Under the pieces are notes generated by a model. That model was given only the letters and a program-made list of their open reading frames with translations. It was not told the origin of the DNA and searched no databases. A program made the position numbers and the translations under genes. From positions 1-6,051 of the forward strand of contig JAUZEI010000354.1 in the NCBI GenBank assembly GCA_030839105.1: 6,051 nucleotides of DNA. Direction: 5' to 3'. The stretch's first letter is position 1, and each line of letters opens with the position of its first letter. Shown in pieces: positions 1 to 5,891 of this stretch. Origin of the DNA: Actinomycetota bacterium. Its GTDB lineage: Bacteria; Actinomycetota; Acidimicrobiia; IMCC26256; PALSA-610.

Positions 1-1023
1 ATCGTCGGCGCCGTGGCGTTGAGTGCGGTGCTCGTCGCGGCCGGATCAAGTCCGTCATCTATCTCCGGCCCCGTCGACGTCACGCGTCTCCCCGACGACG
101 GACCGGCCCCCGCCCTCGTCGCGAAGGGATGGATCAACTCGCCGCCGTTGACCCAGGCTTCGCTGACCGGGAAGGTCGTCCTCTACGACATCTGGACGTA
201 CTCCTGTATCAACTGCGTGCGAACCTTCCCGTACATCCGGGCGTGGTACGAGCGCTACAAGGCCGACGGACTCGTAGTGATCGGTGTTCACTCGCCCGAG
301 TTCGACTTCGAGAGGGTGCACAGCAATGTCGAGGGCGCGGTCAAACGACTCAACGTGACGTGGCCCGTCGCGCTCGACGACGACATGACCATCTGGAACG
401 AGTTCGCCAACCAGTACTGGCCCGCCGACTACGTCGCCGACCGCACGGGTCACCTCCGCTACACACACACCGGTGAAGGCGACTACGACAACACCGAGAA
501 GGTCCTGCGCACACTGTTGAACGTTCCCGACTCGACGCCGCGCGCGAACCTGAACGTCACTCCCGAGACCGCCTCGGGCCGGCTCGTGAATCCCGAGACG
601 TATCTCGACGTGGGGCACGGTGCAATCGGCGCGCAGCTCGGCTTGAAGGTCTACCCCGCCGCCGGACGTCTGGTGCCGCCCGCGGTCGCGCTGCAGGGGC
701 CGTGGACCGGAGCCAACGAGAAGGTGACCTCGGCCGCGCCCGGCGCTCAGGTCGCGCTCGGCGCACGCGCCCAGTCGGTGAACATGGTCCTGGGGAGCGC
801 GACCGGCGAACCCATGGACGCGATCGTCACACTCGACGGCGCGCCGGTACCGCTGAACCGCCGCGGCGCCAGCCTGCACGTCGACGCGAACGGCCGCACG
901 GTGGTGAGCGTCACGGCCCCCGACATGTACCGGCTCGTGCTCGCGCCCGGCGTCGAGAACCATCAGCTCCTGGTCATCGCCGAGCAGCCCGGGCTCGAGG
1001 CGTACTCGTTCACGTTTGGATGA
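1..1023 (+). CDS. Extracytoplasmic thioredoxin-like protein with DipZ-type C-terminal domain (5' partial)
   Basis: Predicted membrane-anchored or secreted thiol-disulfide oxidoreductase. The reading frame is open from base 1, and the visible start resembles the end of a hydrophobic signal or anchor (IVGAVALSAVLVAAG). The true start is therefore probably upstream, although a GTG at 13 is possible. Counting from that GTG, a TlpA/redoxin fold spans about residues 35-170. Its active site is WTYSCINC (Cys65 and Cys68, codons at 205 and 214), and the probable cis-proline is Pro137 in YWPADYV. Residues about 190-336 match from memory the beta-rich, carbohydrate-binding-module-like C-terminal domain of Mycobacterium tuberculosis DipZ, including the ending AYSFTFG. 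The ccdA-like gene follows 79 bases downstream on the same strand and is the likely electron donor. Family knowledge says CcdA reduces such periplasmic or extracytoplasmic thioredoxins. The actual client (cytochrome c maturation, oxidative-stress defence or other) is not shown. Confidence in the fold is high and in the biological role moderate. Confidence 0.9.
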   Translation: MVGAVALSAVLVAAGSSPSSISGPVDVTRLPDDGPAPALVAKGWINSPPLTQASLTGKVVLYDIWTYSCINCVRTFPYIRAWYERYKADGLVVIGVHSPEFDFERVHSNVEGAVKRLNVTWPVALDDDMTIWNEFANQYWPADYVADRTGHLRYTHTGEGDYDNTEKVLRTLLNVPDSTPRANLNVTPETASGRLVNPETYLDVGHGAIGAQLGLKVYPAAGRLVPPAVALQGPWTGANEKVTSAAPGAQVALGARAQSVNMVLGSATGEPMDAIVTLDGAPVPLNRRGASLHVDANGRTVVSVTAPDMYRLVLAPGVENHQLLVIAEQPGLEAYSFTFG

Positions 1024-1048
1024 TGATCCGGAAACCTCTGGGCAACGG

Positions 1049-1084
1049 CCGCGCGCCGCGGGAACGCCGGCATGAAGAACCGGC
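1049..1084 (+). other. Two small GC hairpins in the thioredoxin-ccdA gap
   Basis: The 79-base gap contains a perfect 5-bp stem CCGCG/CGCGG at 1049-1061 with a 3-base loop. A second stem, GCCGG/CCGGC at 1066-1084, has a 9-base loop. Neither is followed by a T-run, so they are not classic terminators. They could slow or process the transcript between the two genes, or be chance structure in GC-rich DNA. Confidence 0.2.
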
Positions 1085-1102
1085 CGAGCCGACGGGCGGT
1101 CG

Positions 1103-1816
1103 ATGAGCGACACCGTGACGCAGGTGGTCGCGCTCTTCGGCGCCGGCGTCGCCTCGTTCCTCGCGCCGTGCATCGTCCCGCTGGTACCGGCGTACCTCGG
1201 CATCATCGTCGGTGAGATGGGCGACGCGCACGATCCCGCCCGCGCGATCCCTGCGACGCTGTTGTTCATCGCCGGATTCACAACGGTGTTCGCCGGACTC
1301 GGCGCGACCGCGGGGCTTCTCGGGTCGTCGTTGTCGACCTTCCAGAGCTCCGTTCGGGTGGTGGGCGGTGCCGTCATCATCGTGATGGGCTTCGCGCTGC
1401 TCGGCGTTCTGCGCGGACCGCTGGCCCGCGAGCGCCGATTGATCCCGACATTGCCCAAGGTGACGGGCGTGGTCCGGCCCTACGTCGTCGGCATCGCGTT
1501 CGGCGCCGGATGGAGCCCGTGCGTCGGGCCGTTGCTGGCCGCGGCACTGACCATCGCGGCCCGTTCCCAGGAGGTCGGACGGGGCACACTGCTGTTGAGC
1601 GCGTATGCGGCCGGCATCGGTGTGCCGTTCCTGCTCGCGGCGCTCGGGCTCGCGTCGTCGACGACGCTCGCCGCCCGGCTGCAGCGCGCGGGACCGAAGC
1701 TCGAGCGCCTCTCCGGCGCGCTCCTCGTCGCCCTGGGAGTACTGCTCGTGAGCGACACGTATCAGCATCTCACCTCGTACCTCGCCCGCTTCGTCCCCGC
1801 CGTCCACGGTCTCTGA
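1103..1816 (+). CDS. ccdA: CcdA/DsbD-type transmembrane thiol-disulfide electron carrier
   Basis: A 237-residue integral membrane protein that should carry reducing equivalents from cytosolic thioredoxin across the membrane to an extracytoplasmic thiol protein. About six hydrophobic helices are visible, near residues 7-35, 48-75, 84-103, 124-150, 160-183 and 203-218. The two signature cysteines of the family are present: Cys23 in FLAPCIVPLVPAYL and Cys140 in GWSPCVGPLL, each next to proline in the expected helix breaks. The length is normal for stand-alone CcdA. The ATG at 1103 gives the conserved N-terminus directly. The upstream sequence has only a weak G-rich Shine-Dalgarno (GGGCGG), so translation may rely on the upstream gene. 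The gene lies 79 bases after the thioredoxin-like gene and is probably cotranscribed. In mycobacterial DipZ the equivalent domains are fused in one chain with CcdA first; here they are separate and in reverse order. Confidence is high. Confidence 0.92.
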   Translation: MSDTVTQVVALFGAGVASFLAPCIVPLVPAYLGIIVGEMGDAHDPARAIPATLLFIAGFTTVFAGLGATAGLLGSSLSTFQSSVRVVGGAVIIVMGFALLGVLRGPLARERRLIPTLPKVTGVVRPYVVGIAFGAGWSPCVGPLLAAALTIAARSQEVGRGTLLLSAYAAGIGVPFLLAALGLASSTTLAARLQRAGPKLERLSGALLVALGVLLVSDTYQHLTSYLARFVPAVHGL

Positions 1817-1875
1817 CACCGCAGGTCGGCGGGCACTCCGTCGTCGTTGTCGGCGGGTCCGGAGCGGGAACGGCA

Positions 1876-1921
1876 AGGTCGCGGAGACGAGCGCGCGCGT
1901 CACCGGATTCTTCGGCGACCT
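1876..1921. terminator. Possible weak bidirectional terminator between convergent genes
   Basis: The 113-base stretch between the convergent stop codons (1817-1929) must hold the ends of both transcripts. The best structure seen is a perfect 7-bp inverted repeat, AGGTCGC at 1876-1882 and GCGACCT at 1915-1921, around a 32-base GC-rich interior. That interior contains a minor GACG/CGTC stem. There is no T-run on either side. The long loop makes this a weak candidate, and termination may be Rho-dependent. The same gap has a short direct repeat, GTCGGCGGG, near 1824 and 1850. Confidence 0.2.
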
Positions 1922-1929
1922 ACCGCGCG

Positions 1930-3546
1930 CTAGTCGGTCCGGACGACGCACCCCTCCCAACCGCGCAGGTGCATTGGGCTCTCGAACCGCTCGCCGTCGC
2001 GGGCGCGGTCGGTGCCGACGAGGATGCGGCCGGAAATCCGGTCGAGCGTGATCTCCGTGTCGGAGAAGTTGACGACCACGGCGTGACGATCCCCGCGCCT
2101 CCAGGCCCAGACTCCGTCAGGCGCCGGGATCGGCGCGTAGGCGCCGACGTTGAGGTCGGGCGACTGTTTGCGTAGCGCGATGAGGTCCCGAGCAAGGGCG
2201 AGCATCGACGCGGGATCGGAGCGCTGGTCCGCCACGTTGCGTTCCGTATCGCCGATCGGGAGCCACGGCGCGACCTCGGGCTCGGTAAAACCCGCACCGG
2301 ACGCGTGGTTCCACGGCATTGGCGTGCGGGCCGCGTCTCGACCCGCGTAAGCGGGCCAGTATTTCACCCCGAGAGGATCTCGGAGGTCGGGCGGTTCGAC
2401 CGCGACATCGCGCAGCCCGATCTCGTCGCCCTGGTACAACACCGGCGTACCGCGCAGACCGAGCAGCATGACCAGCGCGGCGCGCGCTCGGGCCGGATCG
2501 TCACCTGCCCATCGCGTCGCGAAGCGGAACATGTCGTGGTTCGATCCCGTCCACGCCGGCCACGCGCCGTCCGGAAGGAGGGTCTCGACGTGCTCCACGA
2601 CCTTGCGCATAGCGGCCGCGTCGAGCGGCGCGTTGATGAAGGGAAAGTTGAACGCGAGATGCAGTTCATCGAGATCCGCGCCGTAGAACGCCCCGAGCGT
2701 CGCGGCGTCGTCGACGGGCGTCTCACCCAACAGCAGGCGGGGAGGATCGTAGGAGTCGGCGATGCGCCGCCACCGTTTCAGGACGTCGTGCAGCTCCGGC
2801 CGGTTGGCGTTGTAGACGGACCGTTGACCGAACATCTGAACGTCGGGCGGATCATCAGGCGTCGCGGGCGGGTTGTCGCGCAGCTCGGCGTCCTTGATGA
2901 TGATGTTGCAGACGTCGATGCGAAAGCCGTCGACGCCCCGGTCGAACCAGAAGCGGATGATGTCGTCGAACGCGTCGCGAACCTCGTCGTTCCACCAGTT
3001 GAGATCCGGTTGCTCGCGCAGATGGTTGTGCATGTAGTACTGACCCGTGGTCTCGTCGAGCGTCCAGGCGGGCCCGCCGAAGCTGCTCAGCCAGTTGTTC
3101 GGCGCCGAACCGTCGGGCGCCGGATCCGCCCAGAGATACCAGTCGCGATGACGCGCCGACCTCGACGAACGCGCATCGACGAACCACGGGTGTTCCTCGC
3201 TCGTGTGGTTCGGAACGAAGTCGATAAGAACCCGGATCCCACGTTCGTGCGCGGCCGCGACGAGTTCGTCGAACGCGGCCGACGTTCCCATCTCGGGTTG
3301 GATCGCGCAGTAGTCGGCCACGTCGTAACCCCAGTCGGCGTTCGGAGAAACCGTGATCGGGCTCAACCAGATCGCGTCGACGCCGAGCCACTGCAGATAC
3401 TCCATGTGCTGGGCGATGCCCTGCAGATCACCGAAACCATCGGCGTTCGAGTCGGCGAACGACAGCGGATAGATCTGATAGAGCACGCCCGACTTCCACC
3501 ACGGCGCCGGCGCGCCGGCGCCCGTCGCGTCTACGAGGTGATCCAA
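1930..3546 (-). CDS. GH13 alpha-glucosidase / oligo-1,6-glucosidase
   Basis: A 538-residue cytoplasmic glycoside hydrolase of the alpha-amylase family, expected to release glucose from the non-reducing end of short alpha-glucosides. The N-terminus has the family opening WWKSGVLYQIYPLSF, followed by a cation-loop motif DSNADGFGD (32-40). The conserved regions are intact: DFVPNHTS (109-116), QPDLN (179-183), GFRIDV with nucleophile Asp211, GETP with acid/base Glu275, and SNHD ending at Asp338. A C-terminal beta domain follows, about 455-538. Val212 after the nucleophile is the residue found in isomaltase-type enzymes and hints at alpha-1,6 cleavage, but subfamily differences make this uncertain. 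The frame is open far upstream, but that extension is arginine-rich noise over the neighbouring gene. The only sensible start is TTG at 3546, about nine bases after a GAGAGAG ribosome site. It overlaps the upstream membrane gene by 16 bases, suggesting translational coupling. There is no signal peptide. Family assignment is very secure; exact substrate is not. Confidence 0.93.
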   Translation of the reverse strand: MDHLVDATGAGAPAPWWKSGVLYQIYPLSFADSNADGFGDLQGIAQHMEYLQWLGVDAIWLSPITVSPNADWGYDVADYCAIQPEMGTSAAFDELVAAAHERGIRVLIDFVPNHTSEEHPWFVDARSSRSARHRDWYLWADPAPDGSAPNNWLSSFGGPAWTLDETTGQYYMHNHLREQPDLNWWNDEVRDAFDDIIRFWFDRGVDGFRIDVCNIIIKDAELRDNPPATPDDPPDVQMFGQRSVYNANRPELHDVLKRWRRIADSYDPPRLLLGETPVDDAATLGAFYGADLDELHLAFNFPFINAPLDAAAMRKVVEHVETLLPDGAWPAWTGSNHDMFRFATRWAGDDPARARAALVMLLGLRGTPVLYQGDEIGLRDVAVEPPDLRDPLGVKYWPAYAGRDAARTPMPWNHASGAGFTEPEVAPWLPIGDTERNVADQRSDPASMLALARDLIALRKQSPDLNVGAYAPIPAPDGVWAWRRGDRHAVVVNFSDTEITLDRISGRILVGTDRARDGERFESPMHLRGWEGCVVRTD

Positions 3547-3866
3547 CGCAGCACTCTCTCGATGGCAACCGCGGCGAGCGGCACGATCGTAACCTCGGCC
3601 GCGGCACGGAACCGCGTGAAGCCATAGGTGAGGGCGACGCTGATGCCGACCGTGACGAAAAAGGCGAGCAGTGGGGGCTCCATGACCCCGTGCCGGTGGA
3701 GTATCAGCGCGCCCGCGATCGCGAGCGGGATCAGCGCCCAGTAGAAGAGATAGCCCAGCACGACCACGACATAGGCCACGCGCAACACGAAGCCCACGAT
3801 CGCGATCACGACGAGGCCGCGGATGAATCGTGTCGACGGGCGCACGGTATCGGCCGATCCTGACAT
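3531..3866 (-). CDS. Small multi-pass membrane protein of unknown function
   Basis: A 111-residue hydrophobic protein that I do not recognise. It has a short basic N-terminus (residues 1-16), then hydrophobic segments about 17-38, 40-56 and 65-84, and a weaker fourth at about 91-105 ending in a basic tail ERVLRWITS. The pattern fits a small integral membrane protein with three or four helices; no catalytic or metal-binding motif is visible. The ATG at 3866 is preferred over more upstream starts because the extension is arginine-rich and unlike a membrane protein, and GGGAAG lies just upstream as a ribosome site. Its last 16 bases overlap the start of the GH13 gene in another frame, so the two are almost certainly cotranscribed and translationally coupled. 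A link to sugar uptake is possible but not shown. Confidence 0.75.
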   Translation of the reverse strand: MSGSADTVRPSTRFIRGLVVIAIVGFVLRVAYVVVVLGYLFYWALIPLAIAGALILHRHGVMEPPLLAFFVTVGISVALTYGFTRFRAAAEVTIVPLAAVAIERVLRWITS

Positions 3867-3912
3867 CCTGCTTCCCGTCCGCGGCGTCCGCCGATGCCTT
3901 GAAACCCGGTGC

Positions 3913-3918
3913 AGCATA
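3913..3918 (-). promoter_or_regulatory. Possible -10 element for the membrane protein/glucosidase operon
   Basis: Reading on the minus strand, TATGCT lies about 47 bases upstream of the ATG at 3866, a reasonable distance for a short leader. No convincing -35 box sits 17 bases further up. An alternative minus-strand -10, TACAAT at 3999-3994, lies next to the palindrome and would give a leader of about 120 bases. Neither is certain. Confidence 0.25.
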
Positions 3919-3994
3919 GGAGTCCGCCCGTTCCGACGACGAGGATGCAGGCGCCGGTGGGTCGGCCCGAGAAGCCGTCGTGGGAAGCCACGAA

Positions 3995-4023
3995 TTGTAT
4001 GCGACCGCATATATCACTACAGT
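3995..4023 (+). promoter_or_regulatory. Probable promoter of the UGSC-type operon, leaderless
   Basis: In an AT-rich island within GC-rich DNA, TTGTAT (3995-4000) and TACAGT (4018-4023) are separated by exactly 17 bases. They resemble -35 and -10 boxes at the standard spacing. The ATG at 4031 starts seven bases beyond the -10 box, so transcription would begin at or next to the start codon. Leaderless genes of this form are common in actinobacteria. In agreement, only a weak GGAC precedes the ATG instead of a good Shine-Dalgarno. Confidence 0.5.
3998..4011. promoter_or_regulatory. Palindromic operator candidate TATGCG-AC-CGCATA
   Basis: A perfect inverted repeat with 6-base arms and a 2-base spacer, with one further matching pair (3996 and 4013) after a single mismatch. 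It lies in the spacer between the proposed -35 and -10 boxes, the classic place for a repressor to block RNA polymerase. The operon it precedes ends with a MarR-type regulator gene. MarR proteins bind palindromes of about this size and often regulate their own operon, so autoregulation is a reasonable inference. Confidence 0.5.
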
Positions 4024-4030
4024 CGGACGC

Positions 4031-4585
4031 ATGACCACCACGACGAACACGATTTGGGTGCGGCGCCCTACCGCGGCGCCGGCCGGCGAAGTGAGCGCGC
4101 CGACCTTCCGCCTCGAACGACCCCTTGCCGGCCTGACCATCGGGTTGCGCACGGACCGGGCGTGGCGCTCCTGGCAGCTGATCGCAAGTGTCTGGGACGA
4201 GTACCTGCAGCGCGACGGCGCGCAGACGATCTCAGTCGAGACCGGCGCGCAGATCGGCCAGCCCGCGTCGACCGACCGCAAGCAGATCGACGAGCTTGCA
4301 GAGCAGGTCGACGCAGCAATCGTCGGCCTCGGTACGTGCGGATCGTGTACGACGTTCACGATCAAGGACTCCGTCGCGGTCGAAGAGCACGAGAAGCCGG
4401 TCGTCGCGATTGTCTGCGAGGAGTTCACCGTGCACGCGCACAACGTCGCCCGTCACGTGGGGCACGGTGATCTCAGCGTGCTCGTGCTGCCGTACCCGCT
4501 CGAAGCGCGTCCGACCGAGGAGCTGCAGCAGATCGCGCGCGACTACTACCCGAAGGTGCTCGAGCTCCTCGGTGTGACATCGTGA
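4031..4585 (+). CDS. UGSC-family (seleno)protein homologue, cysteine form (CGSC)
   Basis: A 184-residue soluble protein resembling the UGSC family, whose selenocysteine members carry a Sec-Gly-Ser-Cys motif. Here the motif is Cys103-Gly-Ser-Cys106 (codons TGC at 4337, TGT at 4346) within VGLGTCGSCTTFTIKDS, so Sec is replaced by Cys and no recoding is needed. The flanking pattern also fits the family as I remember it: a preceding helix ending in DAAIVGLG, Asp113 after the motif, then KPVVAIVCEEFTVHA, a strand-loop LVLPYPLEARPTEEL, and a C-terminal helix. The molecular function of the family is unknown to me; the motif suggests a thiol-based redox or adduct-forming centre. The ATG at 4031 is chosen because homologous-looking sequence begins after it and a leaderless promoter ends just before it; a GTG at 3980 would run back through the operator. 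The next gene begins inside its stop codon (GTGA). There is no signal peptide, so it is probably cytoplasmic. Confidence 0.75.
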   Translation: MTTTTNTIWVRRPTAAPAGEVSAPTFRLERPLAGLTIGLRTDRAWRSWQLIASVWDEYLQRDGAQTISVETGAQIGQPASTDRKQIDELAEQVDAAIVGLGTCGSCTTFTIKDSVAVEEHEKPVVAIVCEEFTVHAHNVARHVGHGDLSVLVLPYPLEARPTEELQQIARDYYPKVLELLGVTS

Positions 4586-5634
4586 CGCTCGCGAGCGAAC
4601 GGGTCGAGGTCCCCGCCGATCCCCGCGCGCAGTACGAGCGGGCGCTCGAAGAGCATTGGAGCGACGGAGTTCCGCAGCTCCCGGCAACCGACGAGGCGAT
4701 CGAAGCGCTTATCGCCGCTTCGCCGTATCCGGCCGACCACGTGGTCTGTGTGCTCCCGCCCGTCAACGGCGTCGCCACCGTCGAGCTCGTCGCCGTCAAT
4801 GCCGCCCTGGCCGGTGTCGAGCCCGCCGCATTCCCGTTCGTGCTCGCCGCGCTCGAAGCGCTCTCCGAGCCGGAATGGAACGCCTTCGGACTCACGACCA
4901 CGACGTCGAGTGTGTTCCCCATGCTCATCGTGAACGGACCCTCGCGTGACGAGCTCGGCATCGACTACCGGGCGAGCTGCATGGGCGGCGCGGCGGGTCG
5001 AGGATCGATGACCATCGGGCGCGCCGTCGCGTTGTGCCTGCGGAACATCGGCGGTCAGCGCGCGGGCGAGACGACGAAGTCGGTGTTCGGCCAGCCCGCC
5101 CGGTTCGGGTTCTGCATCGGCGAGTGGGAGGAGCGGTCGCCGTGGCCCTCGCTCGCGCAACGACGCGGCTTCGTGGTCGACGACGACGTCGTCACCGTCC
5201 ACGGCGGCAAGGGAACATTCCCGATGGCCGACATCCACAATGACGACGCGCGCGACCTTCTCTACCTCATCGCCAAGAGCATGGCGTACCCGCTCGCGAA
5301 CATGTTCCTCGGCAACGTCGGGAACGGCGAGGTCGTGGTCGCGTTCAACCCGATGTGGGCCGAACGGTTCGGCACCGCCTTTCCCGACGTCGACGACCTG
5401 ACCGCGTACCTCCAGGAGAACGCCTGGCAGCCCATTGATCTGTGGCCCGCGGCCAACGCGCAGATGCTGCGCGAACGCGGCCGGGTCGACAGTCGCGACC
5501 GGGTCCACCTTGTCGAGCGCCCGGATCAGATCGTGCCGATCGTCTGCGGCGGTCTCGGCAGCCTCCACGCGATCGGGTTGCCGAGCTTCGGCGAAAGCAC
5601 GATGCAGAGCAAGCCGGTCGTGCGGCGGTCGTGA
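4582..5634 (+). CDS. Uncharacterised 350-residue protein, partner of the UGSC-type protein
   Basis: A 350-residue soluble protein belonging, by my recollection, to a broad uncharacterised bacterial family. Its members open with a DG(L/V)P-x-x-P motif (here DGVPQLPATDEAIEALI, 28-44) and continue with VLPPVNGVATVELVAVNAALAGVEPAAFPFVLAAL. Other conserved-looking blocks are IVNGPSRDELGI (116-127), MTIGRAVALCLRNIGG (143-158), and GQPARFGFCIGEWEE with PW (170-188). The last is IVCGGLGSLHAIGLPSFG (320-337). Cysteines occur at 56, 133, 152, 178 and 322, with Cys178 and Cys322 inside conserved-looking blocks. There is no transmembrane segment. The GTG start at 4582 overlaps the previous stop codon by four bases, indicating coupling. 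I recall this domain near or joined to UGSC-type domains in other bacteria, which would make the two proteins functional partners; this is memory, not a search. No reaction is assigned. Confidence 0.75.
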   Translation: MTLASERVEVPADPRAQYERALEEHWSDGVPQLPATDEAIEALIAASPYPADHVVCVLPPVNGVATVELVAVNAALAGVEPAAFPFVLAALEALSEPEWNAFGLTTTTSSVFPMLIVNGPSRDELGIDYRASCMGGAAGRGSMTIGRAVALCLRNIGGQRAGETTKSVFGQPARFGFCIGEWEERSPWPSLAQRRGFVVDDDVVTVHGGKGTFPMADIHNDDARDLLYLIAKSMAYPLANMFLGNVGNGEVVVAFNPMWAERFGTAFPDVDDLTAYLQENAWQPIDLWPAANAQMLRERGRVDSRDRVHLVERPDQIVPIVCGGLGSLHAIGLPSFGESTMQSKPVVRRS

Positions 5635-5891
5635 CGATGGACGCAACGACGGTCGCAGCCGCCGTCGACGAGCTCGCCGGTTTCCTGCGCGCCGACGGCG
5701 CCGACCTCCTCCTCCGAGACGCGAATCCGAAGACCGCGCGCGTGCACCTCGCGCTCGTCCTCGACGATGTCAGCTGCGCCGATTGCATCCTGGCGCCGGA
5801 CGAGCTGCGTAACACGATCAGTGCCGCGTTGGAACGGCGGATCGCCGGGGAGTTCGAGCTCGTGCTCGACGACCCGCGGCGCGGTCAGTGA
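5631..5891 (+). CDS. Small CxxC protein resembling the NifU C-terminal domain
   Basis: An 86-residue protein (84 if the ATG at 5637 is used). It begins with a helix VAAAVDELAGFLRADGADLLL, followed by a strand RVHLALVLDDVSCADC, then a helix ELRNTISAALERRI and a final strand ending in VLDDPR. This helix, GAD-type turn, strand, CxxC, helix order is like NifU C-terminal Fe-S scaffold domains. The motif is Cys49-Ala-Asp-Cys52. It differs from true NifU in the wording around the motif, so a distinct CxxC redox or metal-binding family is equally possible. The GTG start at 5631 is preferred because it reproduces the GTGA overlap seen at the other two junctions of the operon. The protein probably acts with the CGSC protein encoded two genes upstream. 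Existence as a gene is well supported; function is tentative. Confidence 0.7.
   Translation: MTMDATTVAAAVDELAGFLRADGADLLLRDANPKTARVHLALVLDDVSCADCILAPDELRNTISAALERRIAGEFELVLDDPRRGQ

Noticed and set aside
55..1458. Long minus-strand open frame of 467 codons opposite the thioredoxin and ccdA genes
   Set aside because: Its translation is Arg-, Val- and Gly-rich low-complexity text without domain motifs, and it lies opposite two clearly recognised genes. Such frames are expected by chance in GC-rich coding DNA.
1824..1858. Short direct repeat GTCGGCGGG as a possible attachment site or CRISPR-like unit
   Set aside because: There are only two copies of nine bases in GC-rich DNA, with no integrase, tRNA or further repeats nearby.
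2305..3627. Plus-strand open frame of 440 codons opposite the glucosidase
   Set aside because: It is Arg/Val-rich with no recognisable motif, whereas the minus strand carries a complete set of GH13 catalytic regions. It is a shadow frame.
3980..4030. GTG at 3980 as start of the UGSC-type gene
   Set aside because: The extra 17 residues are encoded by the promoter and palindrome, and the family-like sequence begins after the ATG at 4031.
4337..4348. Possible selenocysteine insertion in the CGSC protein
   Set aside because: The codons are TGC and TGT, not TGA, so no recoding is needed. I also saw no need for a downstream insertion element.
3547..4443. Upstream extension of the glucosidase frame (about 300 more residues)
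   Set aside because: The extension is arginine-rich, covers the membrane-protein gene in another frame and crosses the divergent promoter region. The GH13 family starts at the WWKSGVLYQIYP block, which TTG 3546 precedes closely.
5442..5630. N-terminal extension of the small CxxC protein
   Set aside because: The extension is an arginine-rich shadow of the end of the 350-residue gene; the GTG at 5631 fits the overlap pattern of the operon.
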